A stretch of DNA of 64,000 bases from Protonemura montana (Eukaryota > Arthropoda > Insecta > Plecoptera > Nemouridae), in assembly GCA_947568835.1 (NCBI GenBank), contig OX387611.1:4034001-4098000 (forward strand), in the 5' to 3' direction. The position numbers were made by a program, and so were the translations under genes. The notes below the pieces were generated by a model. It did not search any database. It was not told the origin of the DNA and worked only from the letters and a program-made list of their open reading frames with translations. Below, piece after piece: positions 34,233-45,290 of this stretch. Numbering within the stretch: the stretch's first letter is position 1; each line of letters begins with the position of its first letter.

Positions 34233-35657
34233 GCCAAGTTTTAGTGATTGAATTGTCTCCAAGGCATTGACAAGCGTATGATAAAACTGGGTCTGGCTAC
34301 AAAATCAAATCAATCAGATAGCTTTGTATGGTTGGAACTAAAGATTGTCAGGTAATGAAGTAGTTTTTACATACTGGGCATGCGCAGTGCGGTCGCCTCG
34401 GCCTGCAGTGGCAACGTCTACAGAAAGGAACACATTAAACAATTATTGTGCAGAAAAACCTGGTCGAGGATTTGTTTAAAAGTAGTGTATTTCGAATAAT
34501 ACAAATCATAAGAGAAGGTTGCGAATAGAGGAAAAGTGAGTTACAAAATCTATTCACCTCGGTTGATTCAAATAAACTTGTGCGGGAGCGAAAGAAATGA
34601 GGCGTAAACTTCAGCTTGGATTAAGATTTGTCATTACACAAGCATTACAAACACGTGAAGTGACAGGACTGCTCGTGTCAATCCTCATTTCGCAAATTGC
34701 CCTTCAATCTTGCCCTGTCCCCTCGAACACAAAATCATGCAAAATACATGAAATATAGGCCGCACGCGAAATTCGTGTCCGCCTGCCCTTCGAACACATA
34801 TACAACATATATGAAATATACACCGAACGCGAAGTTCGTGGCCGCCTCCAGAGTAAAATGTACCCAGCACTACACTTTCACAAAGGGTAAGTGCATCTAT
34901 CGGAACACTTTCAATGAACACACCCTTAGACACTTCACATCATCAACTTGACATCGACACCTTATATTACAACCTTAGCAAACTTCAAATTAGGGAATTG
35001 AGGTACCATTGAATGCGGCAGATTCGCCTGTTGGGTCTATACGTAGTGAAATTGAAATTAAGATGTACTAACTATCGTTGACCCGTATAGGTGTGTAGTA
35101 CGATAATAGGATATAGTGTTATTGAAGAGTAGTGTGATATTGGTCGCAAGTCTTCGGTGGAGTAATATTTAGTATTTAAATAAATAATAGAGCCGCATGT
35201 GTCGTGTGGCTAGTGGGCAACTTGGTTTAGTGCGTGTGTACTATGTGATAGAAAGTAAGTATAGTAGGGTGGATATGCAGCGTTAAATGGGTGAGGGAAA
35301 TGTGTAATGTTAGTGGCATTGAAGGGTTTTTGAGAAATCTTTACCATCGATTAATCCCATAGGAATTACGCTTACGTTGACGTCGATTTCCCTCAATTTC
35401 ATAAACATAAATTGATAATCGCCAGACGCGCCCAGTTTTTCAGTGACACGTTAAGTTTTTAACAGACCGTAAACAAGCAAAACACATTTTTTTGCTGGCT
35501 GTTGACAGACGAATAACAAACTAACGAACTGTTAGGTGCTTAACGAACCGCTGAAAACATGATATTTAATAGAGGGTTCTCTATGTTGTAACGCAGTCAA
35601 GTGCCATTTATAAGATAGGTTAAGTCTTTTGTCAGCAGCAAAATATTGCCAAGTCTG

Positions 35658-35765
35658 ATGGTTTTTAGACTCATGTCTACTTGATTTATCATTAGCACTA
35701 GTTTTAACAAAGACTATTTGAAATGGGTTTTGAATGCTAAGTAAAGGACAACTAAATGTATAACA
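35658..35765 (+). mobile_element. MITE M1 partial copy
   Basis: GGTTTTTAGACTCATGTCTA, TTAGCACTAGTTTTAACAAA, GGGTTTTGAATGCTAAGTAA: the outer half of one M1 arm, cut where an AT-rich stretch begins. Confidence 0.65.
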
Positions 35766-35866
35766 AATTATAATAAAATATATAATAATTAATAAATAAT
35801 AAATAATTATAATAAAATGTAATAATTAATATAACAAAATAAATAGTATATTAATTGTTTATTAGC

Positions 35867-36160
35867 ATGCCTACCTGCACCAATGTGAAGACGCAGAGAA
35901 AGACACTAGGCACCAAATTCATCGCGGATTCTTGCGGGATTGGAGCGCTGACACTTTCTTATATAGTCAATCAAATGACCACTTCAGCCCAGAGCATCTT
36001 TATCTCTGGAATGCTAGAAAAAGGGCGACAATGGGAACGTGATAACAACGTGAAAGTCAAAAGATTAGAGTATTGGTATTGCGTCTTATCTAGTGTTAAT
36101 ATTTTTATTCTGTTTGTCGCATATCTTTGTGTATTTTTTATACATTGTCAAAAATTCTGA
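35867..36160 (+). CDS. Possible membrane-protein C-terminal exon or fragment, transporter-like
   Basis: An ORF of about 100 codons ends at TGA 36160. It has a hydrophobic stretch GIGALTLSYIVNQM, a polar loop with WERDNNVKVKRLEYWYCVLS and a second membrane stretch NIFILFVAYLCVFFI. The W..DN...(L)EYWY pattern before a last helix is reminiscent of the C-terminus of proton-coupled oligopeptide (POT/PTR) transporters. No other exon of such a gene was found nearby. Could be a pseudogene fragment or chance. Confidence 0.3.
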   Translation: MPTCTNVKTQRKTLGTKFIADSCGIGALTLSYIVNQMTTSAQSIFISGMLEKGRQWERDNNVKVKRLEYWYCVLSSVNIFILFVAYLCVFFIHCQKF

Positions 36161-36689
36161 GGACCTTTGTGGCAATAGTCAACCATTGGTACCTACTGCC
36201 AGTCGAATTTTATAAATATTTCTCTTTTACTTGCAACATTTTTCTAATATGGTAAAACTAGCACTACAGCAATGAAAATGTATAAAAAAAATTTCAAATT
36301 TTTATTTTCTATGTAATGAAATTAATTTTGAGCCTGTGGCCGATTGGGTGCACGAAATGTTCATTCAAGCCATTATAAATTAATGGAAAAAACAGGGTTT
36401 GTTTCGGTATTTCAAGCACCCTTGGTGCAAGCGGATTTTTTTTTTTTTTTTACGGTAAATGAGCGTGATTTATAATTTGTCCCTTAGTGTAAACCTGGTC
36501 TTTTAATTAGTGCGTCTACAGTAATTAAAAAAACCCGGCTGAAACCAAGGAATACCAAGAGAATAGAAATCGAAGATCCCAAATTTAAACCTACAAAAGG
36601 AACGTTAAAGTTTGGCGCGTTTTTTCTTTATTTATTTAGATCTGTTTAAAAATAGTTTAAAATATAATAATCTACATAGTCAAAGGTAT

Positions 36690-36785
36690 GTGTGAATGTA
36701 ATGTGCAACCGAGCCAGGATACGAACCCGGGACCTCCCTACTGTCGGTCGGGTTCTCTACCAACTGAGCTATCCAGGAAAACATA
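36690..36785 (-). mobile_element. tRNA-derived SINE copy
   Basis: Minus strand: CCTGGATAGCTCAGTTGGTA (A box) and GTCCCGGGTTCGTATCCTGG (B box), followed by CTCGGTTGCACATTACATTC. Same junction as the 33395 copy. The 5' and 3' acceptor arms do not pair, so not called as tRNA. Confidence 0.65.
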
Positions 36786-37339
36786 GTCCAGCTTTCGTCG
36801 AGTGCAATCAGGGATACCTTCAAGTTAAAGTTAGTGGCGGTATACTATTTGGTCGTCGAAGGTGTAAACAATATTGGTTAAAATAAACTTTTATTATGAT
36901 ATGGGTTTCGAGGAGCGTCAACCTTTTGGTTATTTTGTTACTGAGCTCTTCGTTGGTTCATTATTTGTTTGGCTTATTGGTTCATACGGAATGCGAACAT
37001 CGATATTAGAAAAAAATTCCGTTTTTTTAATTTTTTTGTTGTTGTTTAATAATGCTTGATTTTTGAAAGTGGATATAGTGGATGTGTTTTAAACTAAAGT
37101 GGTCGGACGGTGGCGGCATTGTTTGAAAAAAAAAGCGGTGTGTGGAAATAGATAAAAACGTATGTTGTTATTATTTCAATTATTTATTAAGGTAAATAAA
37201 GTAAAATTGTTTGGTGAAACAGAAAATACTTTGTAATTGGGAAACAGAAAACTTTTTAATGGCAAAACCTTTTTCCAATGTTTTAGTTTATTTATCTGTT
37301 TATTAATTTACTTCTAAACGAACATAAACCAAATTACAA

Positions 37340-37444
37340 AGTAGTTATTTGTTTGCTATTATACAATTACTTGCCATTATTTGGTGGCGACACTTCGAGC
37401 TATTCCTGTGAAGCTAAAGGACCTTTGCAAGTTTCCACATCAAA
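37340..37444 (+). promoter_or_regulatory. Conserved 5' proximal block of OR4
   Basis: The last 80 bp or so before the ATG are nearly identical in OR4-OR7: TTATACAATTACTTGCC, GGTGGCGACACTTCGAGCTA, AGGACCTTTGCAAGTTTCCA. Likely core promoter and 5' UTR; the TATACAATT word is a possible TATA-like element. Recent duplication may explain part of the conservation. Confidence 0.45.
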
Positions 37445-40400
37445 ATGCCGCGGCGGATCATCAAACGCTTATTAGCGAGGATTCAAAATGAGTGGCAAAT
37501 GTGTGAGAGTGATTGCATTAAAATGTACATAGGCGTCATTGAGGACTTAGGTAAGCGTTGCTCAATATTTCATGAAGATTGAACGCAGGCACTTACTCAG
37601 TGGTTGATTTGTATTGAAAAAGTTCGGTACGCTCTCAATTGAATTCAAAAGCTGTTCTAGATCGTCCGTTTTCCTGAAGAGGGGTGGGGGGGGGGAGGAG
37701 GAAACCGTGCCAAAAGGCGAAAAACATTGAAACAATTTCTATACTCTCGCTATGCTTTGTCGGTGCTGTCTGATTAAGGCTAGCGTTGCCTGAGCTTAGC
37801 TAAGCTAAGCCTTGCAATCGCTTTGCGTAGTCCTAATTATGAGCTTGTGTATTTGGCATTTAATTTTCAGAATTATAAGGTTCTGTGAATATACCTACGT
37901 TCTGCTGAATGCCATTTCCAAATAAAATGTCCACCAACACGTAAAAATTACACGTGTTTCTTGAATTCAAATGTTGAGTAGACCAAACTTTTCCGGAATG
38001 AGTGATCGACGTACACTTTTTCTCGATTCGCCGCGGATATTGCAAGAAACACGGATATTCGATATTGCAAGAAAATGTGGGTACGCGGCTCGTACCCATT
38101 GAAATAGGTGGGTGCGCGGTGAGTACATGAGCGTACGCCCAAAATAACCATTGATTACCTACCAAGAAAGGTCATTTGGCGTTTTTCGCATGGTGCTTGG
38201 AAAAAATATCGATATTACCTCGACCTCAAGTGGAACGTTTAGACAATTCTTGAGTTCATTGATCATAGCAACGCACCACTAGTTACTGGTATTTCGAAGG
38301 TGCTACGATAGTAGCATTATCAAGAAGATATACTGGGTTTCAGTTGATCATCACAGTGCAGTGAGGACAAAGCAACCAATTGCGTGATGCATGAAGGTTT
38401 AAGACCGATGTATTTGAAATCAGATTTACTTAATCCAAACTGACTTTTTGGTGCTATGGTTGTAACTTTATTTTGCAATACACACTCGTCGTTAATTTTA
38501 AAACTATCTACCCCACATTAAAGCTACGCGTATTTATTCCTTCCTCTCTTCATGTTTAAGGATGTTGGCCACAAAGAAACGGAGAAGCACTCACCGTTCG
38601 TCACTTCAGATTCTGGCTTTCTCGTTCCATGTTCCTGTCATCGACAATATTCTCCATCTTCATCGGCCCTGCGAGCGTCTATATGTTTTGGGATAAACCT
38701 ATTCTTGTGATAATGGAGCCAATAGCTGGTACTTTCATCTTTGTCATGCTTTCTGTCGCCATTGGGAGCCTTCTGTACAAGAAGCAGCAGTTCAAGATTA
38801 TGTTGGACACTTTCAATGAAATGGAAGAAATTTCACTGTTCTACCACGAGAGACCACAAGATATTGATCAGAAAGCGATCTGGCTTTTAAAGTGTGCCTA
38901 TTTGTATTATGCATTTGTTGTGTATTTTTGTACACCAGCCGTTTTGGTCAGTCATCCCTTACACGTATACTTAAATAGTGAGCTGATGTTAAGGTAAACT
39001 AATTGATGGCATCGTATTGTATAGCGACGCACTGTTTTGACAACTGTTACCAGAGAAATGTTGTCGGTAAGCGATTGGATGATGATCGCAGGAAATATAT
39101 TCTGTCCAAAAGTGATCTTATCTAAAAATCAACAAAGACAAAAAGGCGGCCACAATTTGCTTTAACCTTTTTTTTTACTTTTTACTATTTATTGATTTAC
39201 TTAGCTGTATTAATACTTAAACCGTTGAGTGTCCAGGTTATAGGTTGAGGCAGAACGTGCATGTTAAACTTTTTGCGTGTACGATGGCCGCCATATAACT
39301 ACTTTACTGACAAAAATCTAGAATACCGGAACAGGCCATTAAGCGGAGTCACTGACTTATGAAATTTAATTTCGATTATTCTCGAGGGCTTACTCGCTTT
39401 TGTGACTTTTCATGCTCAAACGATCTCCACCCATGTTTACCTCAACGATTGATATACACGTCACGGTATTCAACGGGTACACCAACCACGACTTCCAAAG
39501 AGCTTGGAATAATATGTAGAACAGGGTGAAACCCGACGAAGAGAAAAGGGAACCAGCCGCTGTCACCTTCCTTCCATACGTGAAAGAGACAACCGACCGG
39601 ATCAGCAAGCGCCTGGCCGACGCAAGTATCAAAACGGTTTTTCCAACCAACCGCCAGATCCAAGATCCGTAGCGCCAAGGACAAGCTCGAGCTCGAGCAA
39701 CACGGGGTCTACGAGGTACCCTGTGCTGAGTGAACACATATATCGGACAGACGGGCCGCCACATGTCGACCCGGCCAGAGCTCTTCCTCTCTGTTCCAAC
39801 ATACGCAGCAGACCGGCCAGGGGATGGATTTCGACGGAATTAAATCTTTGGCCTCCATCGACCATTACCGGACCCAGACCATCCGCGAGGCGGTGAAGAT
39901 CAAACGGCGCTCGTTCATCATGAACAAAAGGGACGACAGCCTTCGCCTCCAGCAAGCGAGGAAGCCCGTCATGGACAGGACCGTGACGCCACCAGTACAC
40001 CCTGAGAGGCCAACATTGGTCACTAATATTAGTTGCACCTGCCCTCCAAGATACCCCAGCTCACTACACACGCTTGGCCACAGCCAGAATCTACAAAGCA
40101 GAGGTGAATAAGCTATAAGCCATGAGCTACCTATAAAGCAGCTGGCGATTTATTACAATATGATCACCAGGGTGGACTGGGAGGGGGCCCTGGAATCTTT
40201 ATAACAAAACATAAACAACATCATTCTCCTGAAGATGACGAGCCGTGAAACCCTTTCTAGGGCCACAAGCCTCTTCAACGCAGAGCAAAACCGAAAAACA
40301 TATCATGTCATCAAACCATGGCTCAGAAACAACCACTCAACCAAAAACACTAACACTGAAAAAAAAATAGTTTTTAACAAAATAGTTAAACGACCCCATT

Positions 40401-43259
40401 GTTAATCTTCATACAATGAAATCTTGATTATTTGCAGGAAAAAAAAACACACATATTTTGTTCTAACAATACTCGTAGTTCAACGACGCCATCGGTCCAG
40501 TTTCACAGGATCCGTTGTCAAAACAGTGCGTCGTTAAACAAAACAAATCGATTATTATAAGTACGATCTGCGAAACAAGTTCTTATGGTTTTTATCAAGA
40601 AATATTCTTTCTGCTGCAGGTACTGGTTCCCATTCGAACTTTACGTATCGCCCAACTTTGATGTTACGGTGTTTATCATTACCATAACGGTCGTGTATGG
40701 ATTTCTTATTGTGGGACTCATGTACGCCTTTTTGATGGCGCTACTGATCCAGGCGGTCAGGCATCTGCAACTTCTCAACTACAATTTGAAGCACGTTCAT
40801 AGTCCGATGGGAGGTAACTCAGAAGTCAGCCAAGATGATAACACTTGTGAATTACAAGAGAATGAAGAGTTTGCTGGATTGGAGCACGCGGAGAATCTTG
40901 GGAGACAAAGAATGGACGATTCTAGCATCGAGCAAAGACTTGCTATTTGTGTGCGTCATCATCAAGCGATCAGCAGGTTGTGTGTTGTTTGTATTGATGG
41001 GCTTTGTTTGTACTAAACTTTCTAATGCTTCAGCATATTTCTTTGAAGTGTAACCACGCCAAACGGCCAAATAATTACGCTGATCTAGATGACATTTTCA
41101 GGACTTCTTAGGAATTTTTATACTTGCATAGATCTGCTTAATCTTTCTAAACAAAAAGTGATTTTGTTAGTCAAGAATTGAAGAAAAACCACAATTTTAG
41201 CCAAAACGACCATAAGCAAAGATTGAACTACAATATGTGGTTGGCATGTCAACGTTTTTAATGGGACTAATTTAAACCAGATTTTGGTGAACTGGAAGTA
41301 ACGAATGAATTATCACTTTAAAAAAAAATATATATATATATTACTAAGGAGAGTGCGCTCAAAACATTTCAAAAATGTCAGGGAATTTTGCTCTTAAAAG
41401 CTATTTTTTTAAATTTGAACAAACAGTTTATATTTCCCCATTTAAAGGATTTAAGGATAGAGTTCTCTATCCTGAATCCCCAGGGAACTAGCATCTTTGA
41501 CTACAACCTATTTTTTAATGAGCCTTTAGCTAACCGAATAAACTGAAAGGAGGATACAATGGTAGCCCTTTTCAAGGAAGAAATTAAAAAACAATAACAA
41601 ATTTGTTAACTTGAATTTCCTTAGAAAAGCTTTAATATCAAATGTTTTTTATTTCATCCAAGGTTTGTCAACGCAGTCAGTTCTGCCCACCAGCTGTTTT
41701 TTAAACAACAGCTCAACTGCTGCGTTATCCCAGTCATCATGGGGATCATGTATTTACAGCATGTACGATTCATGTGGTTTTTATAATACCTTTTGTTAAA
41801 CTTTGAATATTTATGTACTATTTTTATTAACATTAAATTTGTAATATAACCCTTATCTATTTCAGACAACAGAAATCGATCAAAAGGTGCTTAGCATCGG
41901 GTTGCTAATGCTTGCATGCTGGTATAACGAAGCATTACACTGTTGGCTAGCTGGTAAAGTCGAGCAAGAAGTAAGTAAAAAAAATTTAGAATCAAAATAA
42001 GACAAACGCTGTACTTGAAAATGTACTTTAACATTTTTTAAACATAAGTAAATTGACAAGAAACATTAAATTTGTTTGCAAGGCTTTATTTCCATTTGTT
42101 GCTGAGTTACTAAAAAAAAATACTCTGTGGAAAATTTGTGGGAAACTCGGAAAAACAAACTTTTTGCTGTCGCCTTCGGTTTTCCGAGAAGTAATAGAGT
42201 TAAGTGATTCGCAGTTTTTTAATCATACCTACAATACTGATCTTGAGAGAATAACAAGTTTTCAGACATCTTACTTATCTCATTCCAAAAAAATATATAT
42301 TGTTTTTAATTGTGTTAAAATGAGTGAAAAACTCCGCCCGTGTTTCAACGCCGAAATCTCACCAGTTAATTCAATTTTTAAAGCGATAATTTGTCATGAT
42401 TTTACCTAAAGTACGTCGATTTTAGAAATGTTGGTCTCATCTCGATCAGACAAATAACTTCAATGAAACCGAAGTCAAAGTAAGTCGATGCGCGGGGCCA
42501 AATTACGTTCAGTAATTACGCTCAGACTCGCTGTTGGTAGCTACTCATTACCCTTCCAAACAGCGGAGTAAGGAGACCCATGGATCGGCTTAAATACTTT
42601 AAAGTATTTAATATTTTGAAGAAAAAAATCACTTTTTATTAAAAATTAAAAAAAAAAATAGAGTTAGTATAAGTGCAAAATACGCCAAAAGTGTCAAATA
42701 AAATGAAAAAATAAATACTATAAAATACTATAATTGAAATTTATATACAAAGGAAGTAGCTTTAAAGTTCTTGAGACACTATGTTTTCTCTTTCTCTTTT
42801 TATTTTTATTTTTACTCGCTCAATTTTAACTTCATTTTGTGCATTTTGACACATCTGTTGTGTTTTATAATGGACCAGCATTACCTCTTATTATTTATAA
42901 AATATCACTGCTCTCATCTTAGAACGCAACTCAAAAAAATATCTTCCGCAGAGTGAACTCGTCCGAGATGCTGCGTTCGGCTGCGACTGGCTGCGCGTGT
43001 CGGATAATGTCAAACGGTCGCTGCGCATCATAATGTCCCGTAGCAATCAACCGATCGTCATCAAAATCGCCGGCTTTATCCCAATAAACATGCAGACTTT
43101 TTTTGAGGTATATATATAAACTCATTTCAAGCCAGTTTTATAAACACTGGCTTGGTTTTATAAATCAGTCGCATTATTTGTTTGCAGATTGTCAAGCTTA
43201 CCTACAGCTACTACATGTCGCTGACAACGGCTATTAATATACGACCAACTCACGACTGA
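37445..43259 (+). CDS. Odorant receptor, 7tm_6 family (OR4, type A), 7 exons
   Basis: Exons: 37445-37550, 38561-38993, 40620-40976, 41663-41762, 41866-41970, 42952-43107, 43188-43259; phases 1,2,2,0,0,0; 442 aa. Begins MPRRIIKRLLARIQNEWQ; exon 2 has FIGPASVYMFWDKP and PQDIDQKAIWLLK; exon 3 has QAVRHLQLLNYNLKHVHSPM; exon 4 has RFVNAVSSAHQLFFKQQLN; the last exon ends TYSYYMSLTTAINIRPTHD. Olfactory ligand-binding subunit in sensory dendrites by family; ligand unknown. First gene of the tandem cluster; sister copy is OR6. The second half of exon 3 instead matches OR1. Intron 2 carries a Penelope-like fragment that OR6 lacks. A polyadenylation signal AATAAA lies 250 bp after the stop. Confidence 0.92.
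38166..38400 (+). repeat. Dispersed element R2 in OR4 intron 1
   Basis: GGTCATTTGGCGTTTTTCGC, GACAATTCTTGAGTTCATTG, GAAGGTGCTACGATAGTAGC and CACAGTGCAGTGAGGACAAA. Same family as the flank and monomer of the 70-bp array, here as a single unit. Confidence 0.7.
39020..39105 (+). repeat. Dispersed motif with CGACGCACTGTTTTGACAAC
   Basis: The word occurs here and at 53753, in reverse at 40505 and 54603, at 49138 and, shortened, at 3893 and 22947. It appears to be one end of element R3 or a related SINE. Confidence 0.5.
39440..40310 (+). mobile_element. Penelope-like retroelement 3' fragment with GIY-YIG remnant
   Basis: Frames read FLPYVKETTDRISKRLADAS (end of the RT region), KDKLELEQHGVYEVPCAE and, in another frame, YIGQTGRHMSTRPELFLSV, which together give the GVY...YIG...R signature of the GIY-YIG endonuclease of Penelope-like elements. 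Then, after another frameshift, FDGIKSLASIDHYRTQTIRE and NKRDDSLRLQQARKP. A stop and at least two frameshifts make it inactive. In OR4 intron 2, sense to the gene. A related copy is at 62085-63070. Confidence 0.85.
42065..42540 (+). repeat. Dispersed repeat R5, copy in OR4 intron 5
   Basis: GGGAAACTCGGAAAAACAAA, GGTTTTCCGAGAAGTAATAG and AACAAGTTTTCAGACATC; matched by OR6 intron 5 at 56190-56700, so it was present before OR4 and OR6 separated. Confidence 0.7.
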
Positions 43260-43508
43260 ACGCAGTTGAGCAGGATGGAAGAAACCTCAACATAGTAAGC
43301 ACTATGACAACCCGCTCGCTTGGCTGTCAAAAAGGTGCTACGTTAGTTTTCAACTTGCCATTTTTTGCGAGGAAAGTTAGACTTTATCTCTATGTTAGTA
43401 CGGTATATGGATACAAATTAATCTTACATTTGTTAATCGATTTATTTCCATCAGTTTGCTAGAAAATAAAAGTTGCAAATATTGCATTTTAATCGTGCAT
43501 TTTTACCA

Positions 43509-43514
43509 AATAAA
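43509..43514 (+). terminator. Polyadenylation signal AATAAA of OR4
   Basis: AATAAA 250 bp after the stop, followed by ACTACCAACAGAGTGATGGT. The same signal and flank occur after OR5 (50954) and OR6 (57947). Confidence 0.5.
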
Positions 43515-43556
43515 ACTACCAACAGAGTGATGGTGTCCGTAAATGAGTAGAAAGCG

Positions 43557-43584
43557 ACGATGATGATGATGATGATGATGATGA
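43557..43584. repeat. (ATG)n microsatellite
   Basis: GATGATGATGATGATGATGA followed by ACCTAACCTAGCC. Equivalent tracts of different length lie at 51001-51040 and 58003-58027. Confidence 0.9.
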
Positions 43585-44837
43585 ACCTAACCTAGCCTAG
43601 ATTGAAAGACTCGCAGCGTTAACGAAGATTCTTCGTTCGATAGCAAGATTCTTCCGTTGATTGTCAAAAAGCTGATTAGCAAGGCGATCAAAGCTGAACT
43701 AATTTAAGTTCTACAACTAAAACTTCGTAACAAAACTAGCTTCCAGTTTCAGACAGCTTCAGATATGGATTATTATTACTGCTATTAGCAGAACAAGCTT
43801 TTTGTAACGATTTGTCAATGACAAAAAAAAAGCAAAAATTCAAGCTCAATAAAAAGAGGCTATTGACACTGCCTGAGCATAAACACCATTAACATCTTCT
43901 TAATTATTTGCACTCAGTCAAAAACTCTGACACTTCTCGAACATATTTGAGATTGCGAGATATTTTGAAATTGTGAGATTGAGAAGAGATTGGAATGGAA
44001 TAAAATAAGGACAATGAAAGGGACATTTACATTTTTAGAAGAAAGATGTCCGAATTAGTAATTGAAGATAGTTTAGGTTAGTAGATTTAGTATTATTAAT
44101 GTCAAAAGTATTTAATTAGTATTATATTTAATAAGTAATATTAATTATTATTAAATATGTCAATAATAACAATTTTTTCCTAAGAAAAAACTATAATTAT
44201 TATAGTTTTTTCTTAGGAAAAAATTAAATAAATGAATAGATAATCTTCCGCTGGAGGTTGTTTTAACTTAATTTTTGAGAAGATTGAAGTGCGTTTGATA
44301 ATAAATAAGCATCTCCAATTAGTAGAAATTTAAGGTGTAAATTAGAAGTGGTAGCGTGAGTAATACGTTCTAATCCATACACCACTCATAAAAAAAGAAT
44401 TGCTATCACGAACAATCTCTCACGCATTTTTTTGATTAATTATTAACGCACATGCGCAACAAAATGTCACAAAATATTTAGCATGTCAGTCATAACCATG
44501 AGCGTCACTTATAAATTCTACAGTCACCGAAAATAATCTCGTGTGTTGATACTTTTTGCAAATCTTCTTGGACAAACGTACTAAAAATAACATTTTGGTG
44601 TGAAAATATCTTGATTTTTCTTTTGACCAATTTTTGACCAATTTTCTTCTCCCTCACCATCACGACGAAAACTGTCTAAAACGATATAGAACATGATCTC
44701 GTAGGCTAGATCAGCTCGCAGTGGTAACAATATTTAAAAAAAATCAGAGTATAATACTCTCCGGCTCACCAGATTTGGGTGAATTTGGTCATTTTTATAC
44801 CTTTTTTACTTAGTTTTTTATATTTTTTATCGTGCAA

Positions 44838-44950
44838 GCACAGTGCAGACCGCTGTGTTGACCAGAAGTGATTTACATCTTGTTGCTGACGATAGTTTAC
44901 TGGTGTAACGAAGCAATAGCTTTTGACCATCTGTGTGGGTAGATAATGTA
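44838..44950 (+). pseudogene. Relic of an OR exon 5 upstream of OR5
   Basis: GACCAGAAGTGATTTACATC and CTGGTGTAACGAAGCAATAG align, with the same spacing to within one base, to the GATCAGAAG and CTGGTGTAACGAAGCATTGA segments of OR1 exon 5. Stops and lack of splice sites show it is dead. Equivalent relics are at 51930-52035 and 58850-58955. Confidence 0.5.
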
Positions 44951-45185
44951 GATTAGAGAACACTTTACAAAATTGCACTTGGTCAATCAGCCCAGATCGT
45001 CATAGATTTCTGCCAGTGTTTGTTTTTCAGAAAACAACTAGTAACTAAAAAATTGATGTATATTTCTTTCATGAAAATGTTACCTAGACAACGTTTTGTT
45101 CAAAAACTAAACGTTTCCTTGCGTTTTATCTATTTATTTATTCCTTTATTTACTGCCCAACAAGCTATTATTTGTAAAGTGACAA

Positions 45186-45290
45186 AGTAGTTATTGATTT
45201 TGTACTATACAATTACTTTCCATTATTTGGTGGCGACACTTCGAGCTATTCCTGTGAAGCGAAAGGACCTTTGCAAGTTTCCACATCAAA
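45186..45290 (+). promoter_or_regulatory. Conserved 5' proximal block of OR5
   Basis: TATACAATTACTTTCC, GGTGGCGACACTTCGAGCTA and AGGACCTTTGCAAGTTTCCA directly before the ATG, as in OR4, OR6 and OR7. Confidence 0.45.

Larger units (their letters stand above)
33844..37444. other. Region between protease homologue and OR4
   Basis: Contains an 87-bp minisatellite, SINE and MITE copies and one doubtful exon, each listed separately. The first exon of the protease homologue and its promoter should be here but I could not fix them. The parts 34430-35640 and 36860-37340 show no gene I can support. Confidence 0.5.
43260..45290. other. Intergenic region OR4-OR5
   Basis: Homologous to the OR5-OR6 and OR6-OR7 spacers. 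It has a polyadenylation signal, an (ATG)n microsatellite (43557-43583), a relic of an OR exon 5 (44838-44950) and the conserved 5' block of OR5. The AT-rich part 43900-44300 is not shared in the same form by the other two spacers and explains most of the length difference. Confidence 0.6.

Noticed and set aside
33782-34270. 162-codon ORF (+) and 123-codon ORF (-)
   Set aside because: Both come from the 87-bp minisatellite, read through in a stop-free frame.
36690-36785. tRNA gene
   Set aside because: A and B boxes are clear, but the acceptor arms do not pair and the same 3' extension follows at 33395; a tRNA-derived SINE fits better.
38999-40619. A separate host gene between OR4 exons 2 and 3
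   Set aside because: The coding-like stretches belong to a frameshifted Penelope-like element; OR4 exons on both sides join in phase.
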